Shown: positions 11,897-20,600 of the stretch, piece by piece | Position numbering within the stretch: the stretch's first letter is position 1 | How the letters are laid out: each line of letters begins with the position of its first letter | IMG/VR virus record: IMGVR_UViG_3300042868_002498 | Coordinates: 1-32,333 of that record | DNA: 32,333 nucleotides | Source of the DNA: a virus | Reading direction: 5' to 3' (one strand) | Program-made: the position numbers and the translations under genes | Notes under the pieces: generated by a model | What the model saw: only the letters and a program-made list of their open reading frames with translations | What the model was told of the DNA's origin: nothing | Databases searched by the model: none

Positions 11897-12663
11897 GCAT
11901 CACAGCAAAGGAGCCTCGCGCAAGCGAAAGCAATCACTGGTACACCCGTGATGGCATCCCTCGGTACACGGTGATCGGCAAGAACGGCAAGGAGCGCAAC
12001 ACAACGCTTCGAGACGCTCGAACCGAAAGCCTTGTGCCAAGCGTCACCACGGTGCTCAACGTGATGGCCAAGCCTGCGCTCATACAGTGGCTGCAAAAGC
12101 AAGTGCTGATGGCCGCTCTGACTCTGCCTCGCATCAGCGAGGAGCCGGAGGATGACTACATCGCCCGGATCATGACCGACAGCAAGGAGCAGGGGCGCAA
12201 GGCCGCAGATGACGGCACGGCCATCCATGCCTCAATCCAGGGCTTCTATGAGGGCACAGTGAGCACCCAGCATGAGGAGCACGTCAAAGCCACTGTGGCC
12301 GCTCTGGACGCCGCCTTCGGGCAGCAGCCGTGGATTGCTGAACGGGCCTTCGGTCACAGCCATGGCTTTGGCGGCAAGTGCGACCTGCACAGCACCATCG
12401 GTGAAGGGATTGTGGCCGACATAAAGACTAAGGAGTTCAGCGACCCTGACAAGATTGACCTCTACGACGACCACCTCATGCAGTTGGCCGCTTACCGTGT
12501 CGGCCTTGGCATCCCTGCTGCACGCTGTGCCAACGTGTTCGTCTCTCGCAGTGTGCCGGGGCTTGTCGTTGTGAAGGAGTGGGAAGAAAAAGATCTCAAG
12601 CGCGGCTGGGCCATGTTCTGCGCTTTATTGCAATTCTGGCAACTCAAAAATCAACACACATGA
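11893..12663 (+). CDS. PD-(D/E)XK exonuclease, RecB/Cas4-like (256 aa)
   Basis: The motifs of a RecB-type nuclease appear in order: GTAIHASIQGF (108-118, the GxxxH helix), E150 in WIAERAF, D164 in GGKCDLH, DIKTK (176-180) with the metal-binding Asp and catalytic Lys, and QLAAYR (197-202). It should degrade or trim DNA ends for recombination. Its position in one operon with an SSB-like protein suggests a phage recombination pair, although no annealase is recognised in the window. The start overlaps the upstream gene as ATGA. Confidence 0.9.
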   Translation: MSITAKEPRASESNHWYTRDGIPRYTVIGKNGKERNTTLRDARTESLVPSVTTVLNVMAKPALIQWLQKQVLMAALTLPRISEEPEDDYIARIMTDSKEQGRKAADDGTAIHASIQGFYEGTVSTQHEEHVKATVAALDAAFGQQPWIAERAFGHSHGFGGKCDLHSTIGEGIVADIKTKEFSDPDKIDLYDDHLMQLAAYRVGLGIPAARCANVFVSRSVPGLVVVKEWEEKDLKRGWAMFCALLQFWQLKNQHT

Positions 12664-12875
12664 AATCCATTACCGCATTTGAGACCACTGACGGCAAGCT
12701 GTTTATAAAAAAGGATGACGCTCAAAAGCATCAAATGTTTTTGTCACAGAGCGATGTCATTGAGAACTTTTTGGAGAGCAAAGGGAACCCTTACCAGGGC
12801 CTTGCTCATATGTCAATTGCCCGCACCACAATCATCAACTGGGAACACTGGAAGGTAACAAATGAAACTAAGTGA
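12660..12875 (+). CDS. Small hypothetical protein (71 aa)
   Basis: The start at 12660 overlaps the nuclease stop (ATGA). The protein reads MKSITAFETTDGKLFIKKDD, then a helix and IARTTIINWEHWKVT. The N-terminal pattern FETTDGKLFxxxxDAxxH occurs in a known type of small phage protein (weak recollection). It is probably an alpha/beta protein of unknown role. It overlaps the next gene by 14 bp. Confidence 0.7.
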   Translation: MKSITAFETTDGKLFIKKDDAQKHQMFLSQSDVIENFLESKGNPYQGLAHMSIARTTIINWEHWKVTNETK

Positions 12876-13083
12876 AGAACTGGTCAAGCAAGTCTTTTTT
12901 CACAGCGATGAGAAGCGGCCAGATCCGCTGATCGCTGACGAGGTAGACATCTTGCAGTTTGCTGAGAAGCTGGAGGCCGTGATCCGTCCCATGATCGCCA
13001 TGGAGGAGCACAAGCGCTGTGTCACCATCGTGGCCAACATGAACCAAGAAGTGGCCAAGGCCCTGGCAACACAGCTTCCTTAA
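12862..13083 (+). CDS. Small helical protein, last gene of rightward operon (73 aa)
   Basis: The start at 12862 has GGAAGG six bases upstream. The sequence is helical (SEELVKQVFFHSDEK, then VDILQFAEKLEAVIRPMIA and MNQEVAKALATQLP). No metal site or membrane segment is seen. The stop TAA directly abuts the terminator hairpin at 13082-13113. Function unknown. Confidence 0.68.
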   Translation: MKLSEELVKQVFFHSDEKRPDPLIADEVDILQFAEKLEAVIRPMIAMEEHKRCVTIVANMNQEVAKALATQLP

Positions 13084-13113
13084 AAAGACCCCCTACCCTT
13101 TCGAGGTAGGGGG
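13082..13113 (-). terminator. Intrinsic terminator of the late operon, between convergent blocks
   Basis: CCCCCTACC (13089-13097) pairs perfectly with GGTAGGGGG (13105-13113) around a 7-base loop. On the minus strand the stem is followed by TCTTTTTA, a proper T-tract. On the plus strand no T-tract follows. It should stop late leftward transcripts before they run antisense into the early rightward genes. The remaining 13114-13174 holds no gene that I can see. Confidence 0.85.
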
Positions 13114-13174
13114 CTGGAAGTACCGTAGGCAACTGCAAAGCCACGGCAATCCAAGCGTGGAGGAGTCGCTTGAA

Positions 13175-14806
13175 TTAGGGGAGAGGTCCGGTCATTTCAT
13201 CCAGCAAAGGATGTCTGGCCATTCCCTGCATTTTTTGCCTGAGATATTCCTGCATCTCTGGGTTGTTTCGATATTCCTGTGTAAGCGCAGATCCAGCCGC
13301 CAAAGCCCCGCCAAGATATGGGTTTTTGTTAGCCAATGCCATGCCTGTTCCCAAGATGCCTGTTGCGCTTAAACCCGCGCTCGTAAGGTCTTGCTGATCT
13401 TCTGGTTTGCGCAATTGCTGCGCAATGTTGACACCTTCACCGGCAATGTTGGCCAAACCTAAAGGGGGTAAAACGTATTTAAGAGCGGTTGAAGTGGCGG
13501 CTGCCACTGGCCGTATCATGCCCTTGAACAGGTTTGTCACAGCCTCAAGCCCGGACGGTGGCTTTGGAGGGATCGGAGTTGTCGGAATAGGTTGCCGAGG
13601 TGGTAGCTGAACCAAAGTTCCCTGGGGCGGTGGCGCTGCTGGACCGGGCATAAAGTTTGGCGGCAAGTCAGCGGCTGGAAGCGCACCCTGCATTTTGAAA
13701 GACTGACGCGGCCCACCACCGGCACCCTGGTCTGGCGTCATGATGCCGCCAAAACGGGGGTTCTCAATGTACCTATCGCCGGGGAACAGGCTTTGAATCT
13801 TGCCCAAACCCTCACGGCGCAGCGTGGTCAAGTCGTGAACACCGCCTGCCTGCTTTGTCATATCCAGCGCACGACCAGCCTCAATGTCGGTCAAGCCTGC
13901 GGCCTTGGCGTAGTTGTACGGCATCGTGCCTGTCTGCCCTGGGGCCATGCGGCCAGCGTCCGGACCGCCCGAAGGTATGGGCTGGCGCATGATGCTTTGG
14001 CCAGGAGCGACTGGGGCAACAGGGGCTGCTGGAGAGCCAGGAAGGGCTATAGAGGGCGCTGCCGGGGCTGTAGGTGCGCTACCCTGCATCCCTGCCCTGA
14101 AGCCCTCTCCTGCGCGTTTTCCGCCTGCCTGTATGACTGCCCCTGCGCCAGATCCGGCCAGCCGGGCGACAGAGATGCCAGCACCTGTGCCAGCCCCTAT
14201 CATTTGAGCCTGACGCTTTTCTTGGGCATCCATAGCCGCCTGAATGCGGGCATCACGCATTTCATCGGTCTCTTGAGGTTCTTCGGCTTGCGTCTTTTGA
14301 GGTTGCACCACAGCCGCTTGCGCTTCAACAGTTTGAGGTTGTGCCGCTTGAGGCTGTGCGGCTTGAGGCTGTGCCGCTGGGGCAGCAAAAGCGCCGTAGC
14401 CCTTCATGGCCTTGAGGTAGTCCACAGTGACCTTCGGCAACTCACCGCCAGAAAAGAACGGGCTGTCCGTCCCTGCGTTGTAGCCAATGGTTGCAAGCCG
14501 CGCATCACCCTCAAAGGCGTCCAAGTTCTTCTTGAGGTACTTTAAACCGGCCTCAATGTTCTTGTCGGGATCAGCCAAGTCCTTGTTGGTGTACCCCATG
14601 CCCTTGCCGGTGTTGGGCATGACTTGCATGATGCCGAACTCGCCACTTGAGCCGCGCCCAACATTGGGATTCAAGCGGCTCTCATGGTAGGCAATCGAGA
14701 TGGCCAGGGCAGGCGGTATGCCCATCTCCTTGGCCTTCTCGCCGATCCTGCGGGCGTACTCAAGCTGCTCTTCGTTGAGTTGATCAAGAAATGAAAGTTT
14801 GGCCAT
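13175..14806 (-). CDS. Virion protein with N-terminal lytic transglycosylase domain (543 aa)
   Basis: Residues about 15-115 are a soluble lytic transglycosylase domain: catalytic E42 in AYHESRLNPN, GEFGIMQVMPNTG (55-67) and ATIGYNAG (105-112). It would open peptidoglycan during DNA entry. Then follow an Ala/Gln/Pro repeat (AAQPQAAQPQ), a Gly/Ala-rich middle, a long Pro-rich stretch and hydrophobic segments near the C-terminus (AATSTALKYVLPPLGLANI and LSATGILGTGMALA). The layout suggests an ejected internal protein that inserts into the envelope, comparable in role with T7 gp16 though much shorter. It is the last gene of the late operon. Confidence 0.88.
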   Translation of the reverse strand: MAKLSFLDQLNEEQLEYARRIGEKAKEMGIPPALAISIAYHESRLNPNVGRGSSGEFGIMQVMPNTGKGMGYTNKDLADPDKNIEAGLKYLKKNLDAFEGDARLATIGYNAGTDSPFFSGGELPKVTVDYLKAMKGYGAFAAPAAQPQAAQPQAAQPQTVEAQAAVVQPQKTQAEEPQETDEMRDARIQAAMDAQEKRQAQMIGAGTGAGISVARLAGSGAGAVIQAGGKRAGEGFRAGMQGSAPTAPAAPSIALPGSPAAPVAPVAPGQSIMRQPIPSGGPDAGRMAPGQTGTMPYNYAKAAGLTDIEAGRALDMTKQAGGVHDLTTLRREGLGKIQSLFPGDRYIENPRFGGIMTPDQGAGGGPRQSFKMQGALPAADLPPNFMPGPAAPPPQGTLVQLPPRQPIPTTPIPPKPPSGLEAVTNLFKGMIRPVAAATSTALKYVLPPLGLANIAGEGVNIAQQLRKPEDQQDLTSAGLSATGILGTGMALANKNPYLGGALAAGSALTQEYRNNPEMQEYLRQKMQGMARHPLLDEMTGPLP

Positions 14807-14807
14807 G

Positions 14808-16454
14808 TCAGTCTTTCAAAATAGCTTCAACTCGTGCTCTTGCAGACCCATAATCTTTTGCTTTGCCAGGAGGTGGTTTTGCAGCAGCAGCCTCCTCTTT
14901 TCGCACTCGCGTGGGCACGGCCTTGATGCCGCCAAAGATTTTCTCGGTCTCATCTGCAAAGTTCTTCTTGATCTCTTTGTACAAATCAGACTTGCGCTCA
15001 AACTCAAGGTATGAGCGGCCAGGATTCTTGTCTTGCCATTCGCGGAATGCGTCAACCACATCTAAGTCAAACTGAGCACGCGACTTGAGAAGCTCCATGC
15101 GAGTGCGCAGCACCTCGGGGCTGCTGCTGGTGGTGCCGGGAATGGCGCGAACAATCTTGCGCTCACCCTCGGTCACCGCGCCCTGCTTGGCCAAGTACAA
15201 ACGAGTGTAAGTAAGCTCCATTTCGGCCAACTCTGCCGCAGCCTTGCTGATGTTGTCCAAGTCTTTCATGGTCACATCGGGCATTGCTTTACGCATGCTG
15301 TCCTCAAACCCGGCAAGGTTCAGCGTTCCGCCTGGGGTCTGAATGCCTTCTTTGATCAAATTGCCGATTGCGGCTGTAACGCCTGGGCGGGCAAAAATGC
15401 CAAAGAATTTTGGACTTAGCTTGAGATAATCGGCAACACGGGTGGTGCTCCCGTAAAGGCGTTGTGCTGCCGCATAAGTGTCTTCAATGGACGCCTCTTT
15501 TTCACCTGCACTTTTAGCCAGTACACCAGCGCGTGTTTTGGCCTCTTCTTGCCGCACCTCAGACTCTTCTCTGGATGGGAGGCCACCGCCAGGAGTTGCT
15601 GAAGATGCGCCCTGGGCGTCAGGCTTCTTGCTTTGCGGCCCTTGGGTAATCCTCTCTGCAAGGGCATAGTAGTTGTCGGCATCATTGTTTCTTGCATACT
15701 CGTACAAATCAATCGCATCCTTGGCTGACACTTTGTACGTCCCCGTCGTGCCGTCCTTTTTAAAAATTTGCACATCCTCAGTTTTGCCAGTTGGGAACTG
15801 GTACGCCATGCCAGTTCCTATATTGAAGGTAGATCCTTCTCTTACTTGAATGCGGCCCTTTTCTATGGCGTCCCATTTCGCAAGTGCGTCAGTGAGGGAC
15901 ATCCCATCAGCTTGGGCTGAAGCAAGAAATTGTTGTCTGCTGACACCCGGAATTGCGGGCGCAATTTGAATGCCCCTTGGTCCTGCGATTGGCATTGCTT
16001 GCGCAAGAGCACCGGTAGCACCCTGACCGCCAGATGGAAGTGCGCCAGATGCGGCAGCAGGCGACTGAGCAGCAGCAGTCAGCCCGCCTACGGGAGCAGG
16101 CTGCTCACCAAAAGCGCTTCGGAACATGGCGTCCTTGCCCTTTTGGCGCTGAAGCTCTACGCCTCGGCCAGCAAGCTCAAGACGCTGCTGTGCGATGGTC
16201 TGATCCTCTTTGATGCCAGCCTCTTGGGCTTTCCCGATGTTTCCAGCCACGCGGCCAAGAGACTCAAAAAAGTCAGGAGACCCAGGCTCAAGGAATCCCT
16301 GTGCTGCTGCCAAGTAGGTCGGATCAAAAAACCGATTCTTGCGCTGATCAAGTGACTGGGTCAGTTTTGCAAGGGCGTCCTGATAGGCGCGGTTGGCCTC
16401 TATTGCAGCCGGATCTTGACCGGGGGCAAAAACCGAATCTGTTTTCGTTGCCAT
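14808..16454 (-). CDS. Putative internal virion/ejection protein (548 aa)
   Basis: The gene lies between the transglycosylase and a 386-aa virion protein, and its start follows AGAGGT. The N-terminal half is helical and Gln-rich (DPTYLAAAQGFLEPGSPDF, then EDQTIAQQRLELAGRGVEL). The C-terminal half contains LAKQGAVTEGERKIVRAIPG and SSPEVLRTRMELLKSRAQFD, a pattern I recall from freshwater phage proteins beside ejection genes. No signal peptide or catalytic motif is seen. An internal-core or ejection role is inferred from position and helix content. Confidence 0.7.
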   Translation of the reverse strand: MATKTDSVFAPGQDPAAIEANRAYQDALAKLTQSLDQRKNRFFDPTYLAAAQGFLEPGSPDFFESLGRVAGNIGKAQEAGIKEDQTIAQQRLELAGRGVELQRQKGKDAMFRSAFGEQPAPVGGLTAAAQSPAAASGALPSGGQGATGALAQAMPIAGPRGIQIAPAIPGVSRQQFLASAQADGMSLTDALAKWDAIEKGRIQVREGSTFNIGTGMAYQFPTGKTEDVQIFKKDGTTGTYKVSAKDAIDLYEYARNNDADNYYALAERITQGPQSKKPDAQGASSATPGGGLPSREESEVRQEEAKTRAGVLAKSAGEKEASIEDTYAAAQRLYGSTTRVADYLKLSPKFFGIFARPGVTAAIGNLIKEGIQTPGGTLNLAGFEDSMRKAMPDVTMKDLDNISKAAAELAEMELTYTRLYLAKQGAVTEGERKIVRAIPGTTSSSPEVLRTRMELLKSRAQFDLDVVDAFREWQDKNPGRSYLEFERKSDLYKEIKKNFADETEKIFGGIKAVPTRVRKEEAAAAKPPPGKAKDYGSARARVEAILKD

Positions 16455-16477
16455 GTTTATGACCTCTTTTTAAACCA

Positions 16478-17638
16478 TCAGGGACCGGTGAAGTAATCGT
16501 CTTCGCCAAGAACATTAAACAGGTTGGTGTATGCCGCAGTCACGTCTTCAGGAAGCACGTCTGAATAATTGTTTTGCAGCCCAGAAATAAGTGCTTGATA
16601 GTCGTCATAAACGCCAGCAGCTTTAAGCGCATCAATTTCACCCTGTCCAACGGAGGCAGTCGCTGCACCTGATGGATAGAGCAAGCTGTTAATAATGTTG
16701 CCACCTCTTGCGCCAGTACTTTGCAGAATGCCGAGGAGCCTACTGAAGCCCTCACCCTCTTTGCCTTCTTTAGCGCCACCAATTAAGGAAAGCACGCCAG
16801 CCATCTTGCCGAGGTCAGACTGTTGGTAGTAATCCCGAGTCTTCGGCCCTGTAGCAGTCTTCGTTTGATCCAACGGAAGTGCCAACCCACGCATGAGGCC
16901 AGAGGCTTCTTTTGCGATTGCAAGCGGAGCATCAAGCAAACTCTGCTGGTATTTCTGACGCTCTGCACCGGCCTTGGTCAATGCACCAGCGCCAGCGATG
17001 CCAAGATCTTGCTCTTGCTTGGCAATGTCGGCCTGCGTCTTGGCAGCAAGGTTCATCAATTGGGCCTCGTCTAGCGCACCCTTCAAGGCTTGGCCGAAAC
17101 CCGCCGAAAGAGCGCCAGTCTGCTGGCCTGTCAGGTTGGCCTGCATTTCAGCCAAGCTCTGTCCAAGCGCTCCAGCGTACCTCTGGCTACCTAGCCCTCC
17201 AGTTCCCACAAAACCCGCTTTAAGGCCCGGCAAGAGGCTGCGCTCCATGTTCTGGTTGGTCAGGCGTGCCATCTCGTTGACCACGTTGGTGGTGTACGGG
17301 TTCAGCAGTGCCTGTATGCGCTCTGGAGTGATGCCCTGAGCCGCCCGGCCCGCAGTCTGACCGGCAGCAGTCAGCCCAGGCTGGTACGCACCCACGGCAG
17401 ACTGAAGCTGGTTGTAGCCCAGGTTCTGCATCGGGTCATACCCAGCAACAAGGTCTGCGCCGGTTTTCAGGACGGTTGTCTCTTTTCCAGCCGTATCCAA
17501 ACCTCCTGACTTGGTGAGCGCACCAGACCCGGCCTTTGCTAAGTTCTCAAGATAGCCCGTGTAACCGGCAGGAGCCTTGTCCGTTGTGGTCGTCGTTTCG
17601 GTGACGTTGGCAAGCGGTGAGCCTTGAAGGATTGACAT
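16478..17638 (-). CDS. Putative internal virion protein (386 aa)
   Basis: CCAGGAGATAAAA precedes the ATG at 17638. The N-terminus is Thr/Lys-rich (NVTETTTTTDKAPAGYTGY). The middle, LLNPYTTNVVNEMARLTNQN followed by GTGGLGSQRYAGALGQSLA, resembles the NPY...GGSR pattern that I recall in small ejection-type proteins of podovirus-like phages. The rest is Ala/Leu/Gln-rich helix. It is the second of three consecutive ejection-like genes after the 1416-aa protein, comparable in place to T7 gp14/gp15; direct homology to those is not visible. Confidence 0.7.
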   Translation of the reverse strand: MSILQGSPLANVTETTTTTDKAPAGYTGYLENLAKAGSGALTKSGGLDTAGKETTVLKTGADLVAGYDPMQNLGYNQLQSAVGAYQPGLTAAGQTAGRAAQGITPERIQALLNPYTTNVVNEMARLTNQNMERSLLPGLKAGFVGTGGLGSQRYAGALGQSLAEMQANLTGQQTGALSAGFGQALKGALDEAQLMNLAAKTQADIAKQEQDLGIAGAGALTKAGAERQKYQQSLLDAPLAIAKEASGLMRGLALPLDQTKTATGPKTRDYYQQSDLGKMAGVLSLIGGAKEGKEGEGFSRLLGILQSTGARGGNIINSLLYPSGAATASVGQGEIDALKAAGVYDDYQALISGLQNNYSDVLPEDVTAAYTNLFNVLGEDDYFTGP

Positions 17639-17640
17639 TT

Positions 17641-20600
17641 TTATCTCCTGGCCTTGGTGGATTTTTTACCCTTGAGGTAATCCAGCGGTGATTTCTTTGC
17701 GGGAGGGGGCAGATCCTTCGGCTTGGCTGACCTGTGGTATGCCCTGATGGAGTGCATCATGTCGTAGAGTTTATCGCTTCCAGCCTTTGTTGAGCCATTT
17801 CCAAGCGCAGCAACCACGTCAGCCGGGAACACAAATTCTCCATCCGCAAGCATCGCGGGGATGTCGTCAGACTGGCCATCGCCTGGGCCGGTCACCGCAT
17901 CTCCCTTGCGGAAGTCAACCCGCTGCTTGCCGCTGTGCTGAACCACGTTCAGGCCACCACCGGCATACTGCCCGTACCGGGTGCCTCCAGCGGCCATCAG
18001 AGGCACAGCCAAGCCGCCCTGGTTGAACTGGAGCGCCCCATCCATCGGCTGGTCTGTGGGAGCCTGACCGAACTGCGAGTACAGGTTGTTGTCAATGTCA
18101 GACTGCTGGCCGTAGCTGAAGTAGTCCGAGCCGCCCTGGGGGTAGGTCAATCTGTCGTTCATGTTTCCCGCCTGCTGCTGCTGTGGTTGTTGGGGCTTGG
18201 GAGTAAACGAGGACTCCGTTGCAATCTTGAGAAATTGATCCAAGGGGCCTTGGAATTTTGATTCTTGTGGCATATCTGGCAAAGCCCCTCTCATGACGGG
18301 ATCGTCGTTAATCGAAGGAGCGGTAACGATTGGCCGCTCCGTAGAAGGAAACAAAAATGGGATTGTCGTGGCAGTCCTTCTGACTGGCGTGCTTCCGCCG
18401 CCACCCCCACCGCCACCGCCACCCCCGCCTCCGCCGCCGCCTGTGGTTGCAGCCGGTTCACATAACCCGGTTGTAAGGTTCCGGACTTCACCTATTTGAC
18501 ACTCTTGCGTCTCAGGCTTATCTTCGTCAGACACGCACAAGCCAGTGCCGTCGTCGTGGAACCCTGGCTCACACACAACTGGCTTAAGCGGCTCGGGATC
18601 AACAACAGGATCAACAATAAAAGGCTCTGGCGGTTCAGGCGGTTCGGGATCGACGACAACACTTGTAACAGGGCCTAAACCGTCTTCAACAATAACAGGT
18701 GTAACTTCACCTCGATCATCACCCACAGTAGGAGTCAGCCCGAGCAAACCATCAAGGGTGTCATCTCCCGTTCCAGCCTTAAGGGTGTCGTCACCAACAA
18801 CAACACTTTCAACGGGGCCTAGACCGTTCTCAACGATAACAGGCGTGACTGCCAATGGGTCAACTTCCGTAGGAGTTAATCCAAGAAGAGTGTCAAGGCG
18901 CTCGGCCTCAATTCTGGCTGCCTCAACAGCCTCTTGGCGCACTCTTTCAGCCTCAGCCTGTGCCTCGGCAATGATTGCCGCCTGCCGCTCCGCCTCATCC
19001 TCCGCTTCCTGAGCAAGCCTTTCAGCCTCCGCTTGGTCTTCAGCCTCTCTGGCAAGTCTTGCGGCCTCAGCAAATTCTCTCTGTCTGGCCGCTTCGTTTT
19101 GGGCCTCCAGCCTCGCCTCGTCGGCCAGCCGCTCAATTTCCTCTTGCCGCAATATCTCAGCCTCAGCCTCTTCTTGGCGAATCCTCTCGGTTTCAATGCG
19201 CTCGGCATCCAATCTTGCAGCTTCAACCCTTTCGGCCTCTATACGTTCAGTCTCAATTCGTTCAGCCTCAAGGCGTGCCGCTTCTGCTCGTTCAGTCTCT
19301 AAACGCTCTGTTTCCAACCGTTCGGCCTCAGCCAGTGCAGCAGCATCCTTGGGTAACTCTGCCTGCCGGTCAGCCTCTTCTTGCCTCGGCCTCTCAGTCT
19401 CAGCCGCCTCTTGGCGCAGACGCTCAGTCTCAGCCTCTTGCTGACGCACCCGCTCCGCCTCCTCTTGACGCAACCTCTCAACTTCAACTTCTTGGCGTAC
19501 ACGTTCAGCCTCAGCCTTGGCTTCAGCGGCGATCACAGCCTGACGGTCAGCCTCGTCTTTGGCATCTTTGGCGGCTTTTTCCGCTTCCGCTTGATCCTCG
19601 GCTTCCTTGGCCAGCCTTGCCGCCTCTGCTATCTCAAGTTGCCGTGCGGCCTCTTTTCTGGCTTCAATTTGAGCCACTTCTGCTTGACGTTGAATTTCTT
19701 CTTGACGCGACACCTCGGCAGCGGCCCGTTCAGCCTCCAGCCTTTCGAACTCTATCCGCTCGGCTTCAATTCGGTCTGACTCTATTTTTTCCGCATCGAC
19801 CCGTGCAGCCTCTTGCCTTTCAGCTTCTGCTGGGTCAACCTCATTTTCTGCATCAGATATTGCCTTCTCAAGATCGGCCTGAACTTCTTCGTCCTCGGCC
19901 TTCAGTATGTTGTCAACATCTTCTTTGGATGTGCCGCCGACTATGACCTCTGGAAGAGTGCCGCCAGGGGCAACATTGGTCAGGTCAATCACATTGCCCT
20001 GAATGTCACCCAGCGTTACCTGACCCCTTGCGCGTTCTATCGCGGCCAAGTCCACAAGGTTTGATCCACCGGCAACATCCGCAGATGAGCCAGAAAGCAA
20101 GTTCCCCACGTCACCGATGTTCTCTGGCGTGTAGGTGGGGCCAACAAGGTTGCCAGAAGTCGGCTGCAAGGACGCCAAGTCCTGCTGTCCAGTGCCCAAA
20201 AACTTGCTGCCAAAATCTTTCAACCCAGACAAAACAGTGTCAAAACTTTTAACGTTGTCTGGCGCTTCTGCCAAGGTGATGCCAAGCGACTCCTCTGCGC
20301 CTCCGAGGAAGTTCTCGGAGTTGGGATCAACCAGATCAGCCACGAAGTTGGTGTCAACAACATCAGCAACCCTTTGGCCATCAGCATCAAGCGTTGTGGT
20401 CGGGCTGTTCAGGGCCTTCTGAATGTTTGGAGCAGTGCCAAAACCCACCGCCGCCTTGAATATGGCCATTGGGTCTTCGCTCTCTATGGCCTTGACAAGG
20501 TTCACTGCCTTCATGGCGTCAGACACCGTCAGGCCAGTGTCGCCAATCTGCATGGAGCCGGTTCCCAGCGCTCCAGCAGCGGAAGTGGCAATTGCCATGA

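Noticed and set aside
13141-13160. Short CCACG/CGTGG inverted repeat just before the late-operon terminator
   Set aside because: The stem is only five pairs with a ten-base loop and no T-tract; chance is likely.
18975-19946. A 323-codon Pro/Gln/Leu-rich plus-strand frame
   Set aside because: It is the antisense image of the Glu/Ala/Arg coiled-coil codons; low-complexity coding DNA commonly leaves such open shadows.
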